A stretch of DNA of 64,000 nucleotides from JAGTVG01 sp964543195 (GCA_964543195.1 CAZIXF010000011.1:1-64000), one strand, 5' to 3'; shown: positions 34,322-44,133, numbered from the stretch's first letter. The notes: generated from the letters alone by a model not told the origin. A program made the numbers and translations.

Positions 34322-35101
34322 ATGGTACAGCCAAAAAAGAAATACGGACAACACTTTCTTAAAGACAGAAATATAGCCGGCAAGATAGTTCAGTCTCTTA
34401 CCGGCCATCACAATTACGACCATATCCTTGAAGTAGGACCGGGGACCGGAATCCTTACCGGTTTACTTTTCGAATTATACCCGAACCGAACGAAATGTAT
34501 TGATATCGATACCGAATCGATAGCATATCTTCATGAAAATTATCCCGGAAAGAAAAACCAGATACTTGAAGGTGATTTTTTAACCACGGATCTGGATTTG
34601 ATCTTTCCGGGTAAAATGGGTATCATCGGCAATTTTCCCTACAATATTTCCTCACAGATCTTTTTCCGGATTTTTGATTATCAATTCAAGGTGGAAGAGG
34701 TAGTGGGTATGTTGCAGAAAGAGGTTGCCGAGCGGATATCCACCGGTCCGGGCAGTAGAGCCTATGGCATTCTATCGGTAATTCTCCGGGCTTATTATGA
34801 CATTGAGTATCTGTTCACGGTGGAGCCCGGTGTTTTCAGGCCCCCTCCGAAAGTCAGGTCGGCAGTGATACGGTTACGAAGAAATGAAGTGAACACGCTG
34901 CCATGTGAAAAGCAGAATTTACTTAAAATTGTAAAACGGGGATTTCAAAATAGACGGAAGACATTGCGGAACGCTTTAAAAGGCCTAAATTTGCCTGGTC
35001 ATATTACCGAACAGGATATTTTTAGTAAAAGAGCGGAACAATTATCTGTTGATGAATTTATCGACCTAACCCTAAAAATTGAATCGGTGTGGAACAAATA
35101 G
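34322..35101 (+). CDS. rsmA: 16S rRNA (adenine1518/1519-N6,N6)-dimethyltransferase
   Basis: KsgA/RsmA dimethylates two adenines near the 3' end of 16S rRNA using S-adenosylmethionine. Seen: KKKYGQHFLKDRNIAGKIV, the SAM loop LEVGPGTGILTGLL, IDIDTESIAYL, and the catalytic NFPYNISSQI (N-x-P-Y). The ATG at 34322 gives the family start MVQPKKKYGQHFL; an upstream TTG at 34271 would add 17 unlikely residues. The last codons overlap the GTG start of mgtE by 13 bp, so the two are coupled. Confidence 0.96.
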   Translation: MVQPKKKYGQHFLKDRNIAGKIVQSLTGHHNYDHILEVGPGTGILTGLLFELYPNRTKCIDIDTESIAYLHENYPGKKNQILEGDFLTTDLDLIFPGKMGIIGNFPYNISSQIFFRIFDYQFKVEEVVGMLQKEVAERISTGPGSRAYGILSVILRAYYDIEYLFTVEPGVFRPPPKVRSAVIRLRRNEVNTLPCEKQNLLKIVKRGFQNRRKTLRNALKGLNLPGHITEQDIFSKRAEQLSVDEFIDLTLKIESVWNK

Positions 35102-36453
35102 TCGCATTTGAACTATCAAGGGAGTATACTGAAAGACTGAAGGAGGCAGTCCGGGAGGCTGACACCGGATTTATCGAGAACACACTTGAAGGGGTCAATC
35201 CCAGTGATATTTCGGCAGTTCTGCATGAACTCGATACCGGAGAATCAAAATTTGTGATCGATCTGCTCGATGAAGAAACATCGGCCGATATCATCAACGA
35301 CCTGGATCCTGATATAAGGCGCAGATTCCTTGAGCATTTCAGCACAGAAAAGATCAACCGTTTTCTCGATCATCTTGAAACCGACGATGTGGTGGATATT
35401 ATCAATGAACTGCCTGTTAAGCGGAGGGAAGAACTGGTTGCAGGTATTGATGATGAGGAACGGGCCCAGTATATCGTGGATCTTTTGCGGTATGAAGAGG
35501 ATTGTGCAGGCGGGTTGATGGCCAAAGAGTTGATCAAGGCCAATCTGAACTGGAATGTGGTACAATGTATAGAGGAAATACGAAGGCAAGCCGAGAATGT
35601 GGAAAAAATTTATTCTGTATATGTGGTTGACGGGAAAGACAAGCTGCTGGGTACGGTAAGCCTCAAGAAGATTATAATAGCGGATGATAAGACCCTCGTC
35701 AGGGATATTTATGACAAGGATGTAATCTCAGTACAGACCTATCATCATCAGGAAGAGGTAGTCTCGATCATGAGGAAATATGATCTGGATGTGGCGCCTG
35801 TGATCAACGGTGTGGGTAAACTGGTCGGTCGCATTACCATCGACGATGTGATGGATGTAATGGCTGAGATGGCGGAAGAGGAACGACAACTTATGTCAGG
35901 TATATCCGAAGATGTGGAGGAAGATGACAGCATCTGGATGATCACCAGGGCCCGTCTTCCCTGGCTGATCATAGGCCTCGGGGGAGGTTTGATCGGTGCC
36001 TGGTTCATTGGTTTGTTTGAGGAGGATATTGTATTGATCCCTGCTATGGCTTTTTTTATACCCCTCATTACCGCTACCGGGGGTAATGTAGGCATTCAAT
36101 CATCTGCGATCGTAATCCAGAGCCTGGTGGATAAATCAGGAATAGCTCATGACAACATCGAGCGGCTCCTGAAAGGATTTCTCGTTTCGCTGATCAATGG
36201 AATCATACTGGGTGTTATTGTGCTGGGTTTTAGCATATTGTTTGACCAGGATTTCAGGCTCAGCATGGTAGTGGCGTTTGCCCTGTTCTGTGTGGTATTG
36301 CTAGCATCCATCATGGGAACCATAACTCCGCTCATACTCGATAAATTCGGTATAAATCCTGCACTTGCCTCAGGTCCTTTTATTACTACTGCCAATGATC
36401 TGATCGGTTTAGGCGTATATTTTGTGATAGCCCATTATTTATATCATTTATAA
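35089..36453 (+). CDS. mgtE: MgtE magnesium transporter
   Basis: A 454-residue inner-membrane Mg2+ channel/transporter. Order: N-terminal MgtE_N superhelical domain (about 10-125, acidic, with repeated LLRYEEDCAGG-like endings), two CBS domains (about 130-255, each with a conserved-looking ISVQTYHH / VGRITIDDVMDVM), a linker helix, and five membrane spans from about 285, including the pore motif region PLITATGGNVGIQSSAI. The CBS and N-terminal acidic domains sense cytosolic magnesium in characterised MgtE. Start is a GTG inside the end of rsmA. Confidence 0.96.
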   Translation: MEQIVAFELSREYTERLKEAVREADTGFIENTLEGVNPSDISAVLHELDTGESKFVIDLLDEETSADIINDLDPDIRRRFLEHFSTEKINRFLDHLETDDVVDIINELPVKRREELVAGIDDEERAQYIVDLLRYEEDCAGGLMAKELIKANLNWNVVQCIEEIRRQAENVEKIYSVYVVDGKDKLLGTVSLKKIIIADDKTLVRDIYDKDVISVQTYHHQEEVVSIMRKYDLDVAPVINGVGKLVGRITIDDVMDVMAEMAEEERQLMSGISEDVEEDDSIWMITRARLPWLIIGLGGGLIGAWFIGLFEEDIVLIPAMAFFIPLITATGGNVGIQSSAIVIQSLVDKSGIAHDNIERLLKGFLVSLINGIILGVIVLGFSILFDQDFRLSMVVAFALFCVVLLASIMGTITPLILDKFGINPALASGPFITTANDLIGLGVYFVIAHYLYHL

Positions 36454-36465
36454 GAATTTGACCCG

Positions 36466-37401
36466 ATGGCGAAAAAGATCCTGATTGTTGACGATATGTA
36501 TTCCGATATCGTTCACGAATTGCAGAAAATCGGTTATCAAATATCCTATAAGCCGGATATTGACCGCCCGGCGATCATTGATATTGTTGATGAATATGAT
36601 GGTATCATAATCCGGAGTAAAACTCAGCTTGATGCTGAAATACTTGAGAAGGCAAAAAATCTGCGGTTTATAGCAAGGGCAGGGGCCGGTATGGACAACA
36701 TTGATAAATCCTATTGTTTGTCAGCAGGCATCAGCTTGATTAATGCCCCGGAAGGCAACCGGGATGCCCTCGGTGAACATGCCGTTGGATTATTGCTTTG
36801 CCTTTTGAATAAAATTCATACTGCAGACCGGGAGGTCAGAAACCAGGTTTGGGATCGTGATAATAATCGGGGGGTTGAAATTCAGGGTAAGACCATAGGA
36901 ATAATCGGATATGGGAATATGGGTAAGTCTTTTGCAGCCAGGCTTGCAGGCTTCGGCTGCAGAATAATGGCCTATGATAAATATAAAAGTGGGTTCGGGA
37001 ATGGGCCGGTTGAAGAAGTTGGGCTTGAGAAAATTTTTGAGGAAACAGAGATCCTTAGTTTTCATGTCCCATTGACTGAAGAGACCAGAGGCTTGTATGA
37101 CGAATCTTTTTTTAGGAAATTTAGAAGAAATATATTTGTGATCAACACTGCCCGTGGTCAGATCTTACCCTTAAAGGACCTGGTCCGGTTGCTGGAAGAA
37201 GGCAAGATACTCGGGGCTTGCCTGGATGTATTGGAAAACGAAAAAATGAATAGTTTTTCTGATGTTGAAGCCGGGCTATTCAAACGTTTGGTTGCATTCC
37301 CCAATGTGGTTATCACTCCCCATGTGGGTGGGTGGAGTTTTGAGTCCTATCAAAAGATCAATAACGCGTTAATTAACAAGATAAGTAATCTGAATTTTTA
37401 G
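36466..37401 (+). CDS. D-2-hydroxyacid dehydrogenase (SerA-like)
   Basis: A 311-residue NAD-dependent dehydrogenase of the D-isomer-specific 2-hydroxyacid family. Seen: the Rossmann loop GIIGYGNMGKSFAARL, catalytic Arg in NTARG, Glu in DVLENE and His in TPHVGG. The N-terminal part (IIRSKTQLDAEIL) and RAGAGMDNID are phosphoglycerate-dehydrogenase-like, but there is no ACT domain, so substrate is open: 3-phosphoglycerate, erythronate phosphate or a 2-ketoacid. It follows mgtE by 12 bp. Confidence 0.92.
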   Translation: MAKKILIVDDMYSDIVHELQKIGYQISYKPDIDRPAIIDIVDEYDGIIIRSKTQLDAEILEKAKNLRFIARAGAGMDNIDKSYCLSAGISLINAPEGNRDALGEHAVGLLLCLLNKIHTADREVRNQVWDRDNNRGVEIQGKTIGIIGYGNMGKSFAARLAGFGCRIMAYDKYKSGFGNGPVEEVGLEKIFEETEILSFHVPLTEETRGLYDESFFRKFRRNIFVINTARGQILPLKDLVRLLEEGKILGACLDVLENEKMNSFSDVEAGLFKRLVAFPNVVITPHVGGWSFESYQKINNALINKISNLNF

Positions 37402-37423
37402 AAAACATTTTTATATCGGGAAG

Positions 37424-38251
37424 ATGAAAGAAAAGGTAAGGAATTTTTTTGACCGTATTCTGGAAGAACCTATACTCATTTCTTTTCTGGTATTGATAAT
37501 ATTGGCTTTATTAATTATCGGGATAAGCATACCCCACTATTTTTCTGAAACAGATGACTTTATGATCAATTTGTTGGCTGAAGCGCATGGAATGATCTTC
37601 GATATTGCAGTAATAGGTATTCTGATCTTCTGGTTGAACCAGATAGGTCAGAAGAAACAGCGGATAAGGGCATATATAGACGAGATTGATGATTTCAGAA
37701 TGTGGGAATCAGAAGAAGCCGCTTTCAGAACTGTGGGTAATATCAAAAGGCTTAACCGTCACAGGATCTACAATATTGATCTCGTGAATTGTTACCTCAA
37801 CAGAACAAACCTTAATTATGTTAATCTGAACAAAGCAAATCTGAACAATGCCATTATTTCCAATTCCAATCTGATAAAGGGCAACCTGGTTGAAACCCGG
37901 CTCAACCAGACTAATTTCGAGAATTCCAATCTCAATCAGGCCATTTTAGTGAGCTCCTATGCCAGCGGTGCCAATTTCAGGGATGCCAATATGATCAAGG
38001 CGGACCTGAGTAACTCCTTACTGATCAAGGCTGACTTCAGCAATGCTTTCCTTATGGAAGCCAATTTAAGGAATACCCATCTGACCGAAGCCAACTTTGA
38101 AATGGCGAATTTGTATAAAGCCGACCTCAGGGGTGCTGTAGGGCTGACTGTAGAACAATTCAAAAACGTAAAAACGATTTATCTGGCTCAATTCGATGAA
38201 GAGTTCCTTCAAGAGCTCAAAAAGGAATTTCCCGAACTGGTAGAAAAATAA
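37424..38251 (+). CDS. membrane-anchored pentapeptide-repeat protein
   Basis: A 275-residue protein with two N-terminal membrane spans (about 17-37 and 53-71), a short charged linker (KKQRIRAYIDEIDDF) and a pentapeptide-repeat domain (about 118-240) of A(N/D)LxN-type units such as NKANLNNAIISNSNL and ADLSNSLLIKADFSNAF. The repeats form a right-handed beta-helix, which may mediate protein contacts on the cytoplasmic side. It closes the rsmA-mgtE-dehydrogenase run (22-bp gap). No function can be assigned. Confidence 0.9.
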   Translation: MKEKVRNFFDRILEEPILISFLVLIILALLIIGISIPHYFSETDDFMINLLAEAHGMIFDIAVIGILIFWLNQIGQKKQRIRAYIDEIDDFRMWESEEAAFRTVGNIKRLNRHRIYNIDLVNCYLNRTNLNYVNLNKANLNNAIISNSNLIKGNLVETRLNQTNFENSNLNQAILVSSYASGANFRDANMIKADLSNSLLIKADFSNAFLMEANLRNTHLTEANFEMANLYKADLRGAVGLTVEQFKNVKTIYLAQFDEEFLQELKKEFPELVEK

Positions 38252-38346
38252 ATCTTTATTATTCCTGAATTTTTCTTTATAAACTCATAAATTGAAGGGC
38301 TGATCTGACTCAGGACGCATTAATTGATTTTTTATTGTATTAACCC

Positions 38347-40143
38347 ATGCTTACCAGAATGCTTTCTCACTATACCAAATTCCTTATTCTCATTATATTC
38401 TTATTCAGTATCACGAGTTGCAGGAAGAAAACTTCCGGTCCCCGGTTACTTCAACCCAATATTATCCTGATCGTCACAGACGACCAGGGATACGGGGATC
38501 TGGGTTTTCATGGAAATCCTGTAATAAAAACACCGGTTCTTGATTCACTTGCCGGAAAGAGCACCCGGTTTAACCAGTTTTATGTTTCGCCTGTTTGTGC
38601 ACCCACACGGGCCAGCCTGCTGACCGGACGGTATTCGATCCGCACCGGGGTATACGACACCTACAACGGGGGCGCCATAATGAATGATGAAGAAAAGACT
38701 ATCCCCGAATACCTGAAACATGCAGGGTATATCACGGCCATTTTCGGTAAGTGGCATTTGGGAGACAGCTATCCTTTCAGGCCCAGCGATCAGGGTTTTG
38801 ATCATTCACTGGTCCATGGAGCAGGGGGGATTGGTCAGCCGGGCGATTTTTATGAGAATTATATCAAAGGGGATTCAAGTTATTTTAATCCGGTGTTGAG
38901 TGAAAACGGAAAAAAGATCAGGACGAGCGGATATTGTTCTGATGTGTATACCCGCCGGGCCATTGAGTTCATGAAGGATAATAAGGATCACCCGTTTTTT
39001 GTTTATCTATCCTATAATGCGCCCCATACCCCTTTACAGCTTCCTGATGATTATTATGAGATGTATAGGGAAATTCCGGATACAGCCTTTGCCCTGAGCA
39101 ATGTAAAGGGAGGTACTATTCCATCCAAAAGGAGTATTGAGGATGCAAAACGGGTATATGGAATGGTCACTAATATAGATGATAACCTGAATCGTTTGTT
39201 TCAATTTCTGGGACAGTCAGATATGATTGAAAATACATTGATCATATTTATAACCGATAACGGTCCCCAGCAGAACCGATATAATGCAGGCCTGCGGTCA
39301 CGAAAAGGATCTGTATTTGAGGGAGGGATCAGGGTGCCTTCTTTCTGGAGCTGGCCATCCCGGTTACAGGCCAACAGGGAGATCGAACAAGTAGCCACCC
39401 ATTTCGATATATTGCCCACCCTGCTGGATATCAGCGGTATTTCTCCGGATACATCAGCCGGCAAAAAACCGGACGGGGTAAGTCTCTGGCCTTTACTCAG
39501 CGGCGATAAACAATCCATCGAAGAAAGGAGTATCGTATACCACTGGAACCGGGGGTATCCCGAACCCTATCAGAATATGGCGATCAGAAAGGGGCCTTAC
39601 AAACTGGTTGGACAGGGCGGTTACAATATGCATGCCAGTCAATTTGAGCTTTTCAACCTCAGGGAAGATCCTTATGAAAAAGAAGATATCGGTATGGATC
39701 TCCCGGACACAGTGAACAGACTGAGAGAGGAACTTGATCGATGGTACAATCATATAATAAACAACAAAGATCTAAAGCCTCAGCGTATTGTCATCGGGTC
39801 AGAATATGAAAACCCGGTTATACTCAACAGGAATGATGCCCATGGACCTATGGCTAAACGATGGATGGATCCTACGGCGCTCGGATACTGGTATGCCACA
39901 ATTGCTGAAGAAGGTAAGTATACCATACGGGTAAGGCTTTTCCGTTCGTTGGGCCCCGGGAAGCTAACTTTCCGGGCAGGCACGATTCAGCGTTCCGTTG
40001 ACTTCGATGGTCCGGAAGAAATGGATCTTTTTGAATTGAAAGACCTTCATCTTCTGGATGGTGATTGTATAATCGAAGCATGGTATGACCATGAGGGCCT
40101 GTTTTATGCTCCCATCTATATCGAAATAGAAAAAACGGATTGA
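38347..40143 (+). CDS. sulfatase lipoprotein (Cys-type), arylsulfatase A family
   Basis: A 598-residue exported sulfatase. Lipoprotein signal with lipobox ITSC (C25). The formylglycine site is CAPTR with Cys84, converted by a maturase not in this window; metal ligands D45-D46 in VTDDQGYGD and a later FITDNGPQQN. A C-terminal beta domain (about 505-598) follows the sulfatase core and may bind sugar. Substrate is not readable; the family commonly removes sulfate from polysaccharides. The signal and the next gene (also a sulfatase) suggest external sulfated glycan use. No SusCD pair is adjacent. Confidence 0.95.
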   Translation: MLTRMLSHYTKFLILIIFLFSITSCRKKTSGPRLLQPNIILIVTDDQGYGDLGFHGNPVIKTPVLDSLAGKSTRFNQFYVSPVCAPTRASLLTGRYSIRTGVYDTYNGGAIMNDEEKTIPEYLKHAGYITAIFGKWHLGDSYPFRPSDQGFDHSLVHGAGGIGQPGDFYENYIKGDSSYFNPVLSENGKKIRTSGYCSDVYTRRAIEFMKDNKDHPFFVYLSYNAPHTPLQLPDDYYEMYREIPDTAFALSNVKGGTIPSKRSIEDAKRVYGMVTNIDDNLNRLFQFLGQSDMIENTLIIFITDNGPQQNRYNAGLRSRKGSVFEGGIRVPSFWSWPSRLQANREIEQVATHFDILPTLLDISGISPDTSAGKKPDGVSLWPLLSGDKQSIEERSIVYHWNRGYPEPYQNMAIRKGPYKLVGQGGYNMHASQFELFNLREDPYEKEDIGMDLPDTVNRLREELDRWYNHIINNKDLKPQRIVIGSEYENPVILNRNDAHGPMAKRWMDPTALGYWYATIAEEGKYTIRVRLFRSLGPGKLTFRAGTIQRSVDFDGPEEMDLFELKDLHLLDGDCIIEAWYDHEGLFYAPIYIEIEKTD

Positions 40144-40146
40144 ATT

Positions 40147-40254
40147 ATGGCTTTCAAACCGGTATCGGGATGGTCATTTTTTCTTCTATCATCCCTGGCG
40201 CTGAACTCCGAAGTTTTAGTTAATCAAAATATTATACAGAAGAAACCCATGTGA
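40147..40254 (+). other. 35-codon micro-ORF with signal-like sequence, possibly a gene remnant
   Basis: An ATG 3 nt after the first sulfatase stop opens 35 codons beginning MAFKPVSGWSFFLLSSLALN and ending IIQKKPM before a TGA. The hydrophobic stretch looks like a signal peptide, and KKP is the start seen in many sulfatase cores. It may be the degraded 5' end of another exported gene or chance. Confidence 0.25.
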
Positions 40255-40374
40255 GTTATGCCGATAATTAAGATCCCGGAGAAAAACACAGTCTTGTTTA
40301 AAAATACCCGGATATTCATAACCGGTTGAAAAAAGAAATGAATGAGTTAACGTAAAGACTGGAATCACAGTTAC

Positions 40375-40403
40375 TTGTCATTAATGATTTTTAATTATCT
40401 TTG
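40375..40403 (+). promoter_or_regulatory. Bacteroidota-type promoter of the second sulfatase gene
   Basis: TTG at 40375-40377, an 18-nt spacer and TATCTTTG at 40396-40403 match TTG-N-TAnnTTTG with a spacer one base short. The sulfatase ATG is at 40431. Separate transcription from the first sulfatase is suggested. Confidence 0.5.
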
Positions 40404-40430
40404 ATCCGTTCATAAGAAATTTTTATCACC

Positions 40431-41960
40431 ATGCGAAATAACCGATACTTACTTTTGTTATTTACTTTTATTGTTTCAGCGCTGTTTTTTTCCTGTGCTA
40501 ACCAGGATGGGGATGATGAAACAGACCGGGCCAGGGATCCATTGTTACTTCCAGCCCGGACAGGAGCGGAAGAACCCCGTAATGTGATATTTATTTTAAG
40601 CGATGATCACCGGTATGACTTCATGGGATTTACCGGAAAGGTGCCATGGTTGAAAACACCGGGGATGGATAAAATGGCCAGTGAAGGTATGCATATACAG
40701 AATGCGTTTGTAACGACCTCCCTGTGCTCGCCCAGCCGTGCTACGATCCTTACCGGAATGTATTCTCATAAACATACGGTTGTGGATAATCAGGCCCCTG
40801 TCCCGGATGATCTAATCTTTTTTCCCCAGTATCTGCAGGCAGCCGGATATGAAACGGCGTTTTTCGGGAAATGGCATATGGGCCATGAATCCGATGAACC
40901 ACGTCCGGGGTTTGATCACTGGGAGAGTTTCAGGGGTCAGGGGAATTATTACCAGCCCACCCTGAATATCAATGGAGAACGACACGAGTACGATGAAAAC
41001 ACCTATGTGACCGATCTTCTAACCGATCATGCGATACAATGGCTGGAAGAAAGGGAAAATGACCGGCCGTTTTTCATGTACCTTTCTCATAAAGCCGTAC
41101 ACGCCTTATTCAGGCCCGCGCAACGGCATGAGGGAATGTACGCCGGTGAGGAAATTATCTATCCACCTTCGTATCACCTGACGGCAACCGATGAATACAA
41201 AGAGCACCAGATCCCGGAATGGGTAAAAGAGCAGCGGGACAGTTGGCATGGAGTGGACGACATGTATCATGGCACTCATGATTTTGAATCCTTTTTCAAA
41301 GCATATTGTGAAACCCTTGTCGCTCTCGATGAAAGTGTAGGCAGGGTGATCGATCAGGTGGAAAATTCAGAACTTCTTGATAATACTGTGGTGATTTATA
41401 TGGGTGACAATGGTTTTTCATTCGGTGAACATGGCCTTATTGATAAAAGGCATGCCTATGAAGAATCCTGGAGAGTACCCATGCTTGCCTGGGGTCCCTC
41501 CTTAATTGATCCCGGTTCTGAAATCACGAACCTCATACAGAATGTTGATGTAGCCCCTACCATACTGGATATGGCCGGTTTAAACAAGCCTGATCAGATG
41601 GATGGTATGTCCTTTCTGCCTTTGTTGAAAGGCGAGGTAGCTACTGACTGGAGAGACAAGATATTTTACGAGTACTATTGGGAGTATGCCTATCCGCAGA
41701 CCCCCACGGTACATGCAGTCCGGACGAACCGTTATAAATTTATCCGCTATCATGGTATCTGGGATATTAATGAATTATATGATCTTGAAGAGGACCCCTG
41801 GGAGATGAATAACCTGATACGCAGTGAGGAACATCAGGAAATGATCCGGGGAATGCTGGATGACATGTGGAACTGGCTCGAAGAGACTGGAGGTATGCAG
41901 ATCCCGTTGAAGCGCACCATGCATAAGAAAATCGACAATAAATACGGAGGCACATACTGA
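40431..41960 (+). CDS. sulfatase lipoprotein (Cys-type), second paralogue
   Basis: A 509-residue exported sulfatase with lipobox FFSC (C22) and an acidic linker (NQDGDDETD). Formylglycine site CSPSR at Cys99, metal ligands D58-D59 in ILSDDHRYDF and a later YMGDNGFSFGEHG. The IDKRHAYEESWRVPML segment resembles N-acetylglucosamine-6-sulfatase/iduronate-sulfatase-type enzymes, so a glycosaminoglycan or algal substrate is possible. It differs from the first sulfatase in subfamily and lacks its C-terminal domain. Confidence 0.95.
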   Translation: MRNNRYLLLLFTFIVSALFFSCANQDGDDETDRARDPLLLPARTGAEEPRNVIFILSDDHRYDFMGFTGKVPWLKTPGMDKMASEGMHIQNAFVTTSLCSPSRATILTGMYSHKHTVVDNQAPVPDDLIFFPQYLQAAGYETAFFGKWHMGHESDEPRPGFDHWESFRGQGNYYQPTLNINGERHEYDENTYVTDLLTDHAIQWLEERENDRPFFMYLSHKAVHALFRPAQRHEGMYAGEEIIYPPSYHLTATDEYKEHQIPEWVKEQRDSWHGVDDMYHGTHDFESFFKAYCETLVALDESVGRVIDQVENSELLDNTVVIYMGDNGFSFGEHGLIDKRHAYEESWRVPMLAWGPSLIDPGSEITNLIQNVDVAPTILDMAGLNKPDQMDGMSFLPLLKGEVATDWRDKIFYEYYWEYAYPQTPTVHAVRTNRYKFIRYHGIWDINELYDLEEDPWEMNNLIRSEEHQEMIRGMLDDMWNWLEETGGMQIPLKRTMHKKIDNKYGGTY

Positions 41961-42160
41961 TATACGTGTCCTGAAAATTAAGTACCAACTGATTGACATA
42001 CCATTGAATTTAACCCGGTTCATCTTCCGGAGCATTAAAATTCAAGTGGTCAATTTCCTGTTTTATGTCGTTAAAAAGGGAATGATACAATTGTTTTATA
42101 AACTTGACATTATCAAGGAAAGGAAGTATCATATCAAAAAAATAAAATCATCATTAATAA

Positions 42161-42766
42161 ATGAAGTTATCATTAGTAGAAAACACCTATAAAGTTTATT
42201 CAACGGTATATGACATAATCTTTGGGAAAGTATTTGAGCAGGGCAGAAAGGAAGTGGTGGAAAATTTAAAGTTCAATTCAGGAGACAGGGTGCTGGAAGT
42301 TGGTGTAGGCACAGGGCTTTCACTTAAATATTACCCTGAATCCGTGGAAGTAATTGGGATCGACATTTCCAATCATATGCTCGAAAAAGCCGTTCAGAGG
42401 GTGGATGCCAATGAATGGGAGCATATCTCGCTTACTAAAATGAATGCCGAGAACCTCACTTATGAAGATGAGTATTTTGATAAGGTGGTACTCATGCATG
42501 TGTATTCCGTAACTCCCAATCCGGACAAACTGATAAAGGAAGCGGTCAGGGTATGTAAGAAGGGGGGTGATATCATCATTCTGAATCATTTCAGTAACGA
42601 GAAATTGTCCCTTGTAGAGAAATTGGTCAAGCCTTTCCAGGATAAGATAGGCTTCAGGACTGATTTTCCCTTAAAGGAAAATATATACAACCGGGACCTA
42701 AACGTGCAGAAGATCGTCCCGGCCAATATTTTTAATATATCCAGGATCGTTCATATTAAGAACTGA
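42161..42766 (+). CDS. class I SAM-dependent methyltransferase (UbiE/PmtA-like)
   Basis: A 201-residue soluble methyltransferase. Seen: the SAM motif RVLEVGVGTGLSLKYYPE, VIGIDISNHMLEKA, MNAENLTYEDEYFDKVVLM and the GGDIIILNHF strand. The layout is like phosphatidylethanolamine N-methyltransferases and other small UbiE-type enzymes; substrate is unknown. The gap of 200 bp upstream has no clear promoter. It converges with the pyruvyl-transferase gene. Confidence 0.9.
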   Translation: MKLSLVENTYKVYSTVYDIIFGKVFEQGRKEVVENLKFNSGDRVLEVGVGTGLSLKYYPESVEVIGIDISNHMLEKAVQRVDANEWEHISLTKMNAENLTYEDEYFDKVVLMHVYSVTPNPDKLIKEAVRVCKKGGDIIILNHFSNEKLSLVEKLVKPFQDKIGFRTDFPLKENIYNRDLNVQKIVPANIFNISRIVHIKN

Positions 42767-42858
42767 TCGTCAGCCCAAGATATTGATTTAGTCAAAATAC
42801 GGATCCACATAAATTATGATCTACCCGATCATCCTGTTGAAATAGTGGGATGAGCCCC

Positions 42859-44133
42859 TTACGGCAGTTGCCTTCCAATTGTCAGGAGAGCCTGTTCATA
42901 ATGGGTATTTACCGTCCTCATTGCTTTTTGGAGGTAATTTTCAGCATCCAGATAATTGTTATGGACGCTCTCCAGCTCGGAGATAATCTCCATGCCGGTA
43001 GTCTCTTCAATTTCGAAAACCCAGTCTTCCAGTCCAATATCGTACCACATCTGTCCTTTGATGGTGTCCTGAGGCTGGCGTAAATAAAAACAGGGTGTTC
43101 CATTGGCGGCTGCAATAATGGGCGAATGACATTCCATGCTGATCACCGTGTGTGCCCTTTTATAAATGGAAGCGGCTTCATCCGGCAGCCAGTATTCGTG
43201 TTTAACTACCTTGTTTCTGACATCGTCGGGGAGGGGATCCACCAGAAGAGGATCCATGATATCCACCTGGTAAGTCATTTCAGGGCATATGAGTACCTTC
43301 ATCCCTGTTTCTCTTACCCACCAGGTCATTACCTCTACCATTTTTTCATGATCAGTTTCCTTATATTTATTGTTAGTCTCTATCACTTCCCTGATCTTTT
43401 CTTCGCTCCAGCCTATATCAGGATAAATTTCATGGTACGGAGTATAACGCAGGCGGGGGATCACACAGATGTATTCTTTTTCCCTGAGATCATGAGTTTT
43501 AAGAAACCGTTCAGCTTTTGTTTCATTGGAAAGCTGAATAAAAAAGGTGGAATCCGGGGCAAACCCTTTCTCGGGGTGGTTGATTGCTTCTTCATTCAAT
43601 ACCTCAAGTGATTTTGTTTCCCTTGTGAAAATAAATTTTGAGCCCGAAAGTATGGGCCTGATTTCATCCCAGACACCAGAAACGGTTACCCCAAATATAC
43701 CATAAGGTTTATCTGTATTATCCATCCAGTATTTAACTTGTTCACGCCCTATGATCCCGGGTCCCGAGCTATGGATCAGCATATCGGCCTCTTCAATAGC
43801 TAGATCAATATCCCGGCGGCCCTGATCCGAATCGCCCGAAGGATCAAAATATACTAGCCGGAGTCCAGGGAAATTGCCGATAAGCAGGTCTTCTACTTCT
43901 TTATCGATATTTTTTGGCCAGAGAATACACCGTGCATCCGGAAAATGAGCGTAGATCAACCTGATCATGCCCGGCGTATGAGTTATGTCGCCAATATTTG
44001 CTGTCTGCCATCCGGAAACAATCAGAAAAACGGGAGGATTCTTCCTGCATCCTGTAAAATGGAAAGGCAACAAGCTGCCGGCCGTGAACAATACTGTTGT
44101 TTTAAGGAATTCTCTCCGGGCTTCTTTTTTCAT
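42859..44133 (-). CDS. Tat-type lipoprotein, polysaccharide pyruvyl transferase family
   Basis: A 424-residue protein of the polysaccharide pyruvyl transferase family (PF04230-like). It has a twin-arginine signal (ARREFLKTT, R6-R7) with a lipobox ending at C29 (FTGC). The core shows LIVSGWQTANIGDITHTPG, SGPGIIGREQ, and a C-terminal EYWLPDEAASIYKRAHTVIS, then SMECHSPIIAAANGTPCFYL. Known members transfer pyruvate from PEP to glycans in the cytoplasm, where PEP is; export of this one is therefore odd, and the family fold may serve another function. It lies between the methyltransferase and the SDR gene. Confidence 0.88.
   Translation of the reverse strand: MKKEARREFLKTTVLFTAGSLLPFHFTGCRKNPPVFLIVSGWQTANIGDITHTPGMIRLIYAHFPDARCILWPKNIDKEVEDLLIGNFPGLRLVYFDPSGDSDQGRRDIDLAIEEADMLIHSSGPGIIGREQVKYWMDNTDKPYGIFGVTVSGVWDEIRPILSGSKFIFTRETKSLEVLNEEAINHPEKGFAPDSTFFIQLSNETKAERFLKTHDLREKEYICVIPRLRYTPYHEIYPDIGWSEEKIREVIETNNKYKETDHEKMVEVMTWWVRETGMKVLICPEMTYQVDIMDPLLVDPLPDDVRNKVVKHEYWLPDEAASIYKRAHTVISMECHSPIIAAANGTPCFYLRQPQDTIKGQMWYDIGLEDWVFEIEETTGMEIISELESVHNNYLDAENYLQKAMRTVNTHYEQALLTIGRQLP

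Noticed and set aside
42004..42192. 62-codon plus-strand frame before the methyltransferase
   Set aside because: Overlaps the methyltransferase start in another frame; Lys/Ile-rich translation of AT-rich DNA.
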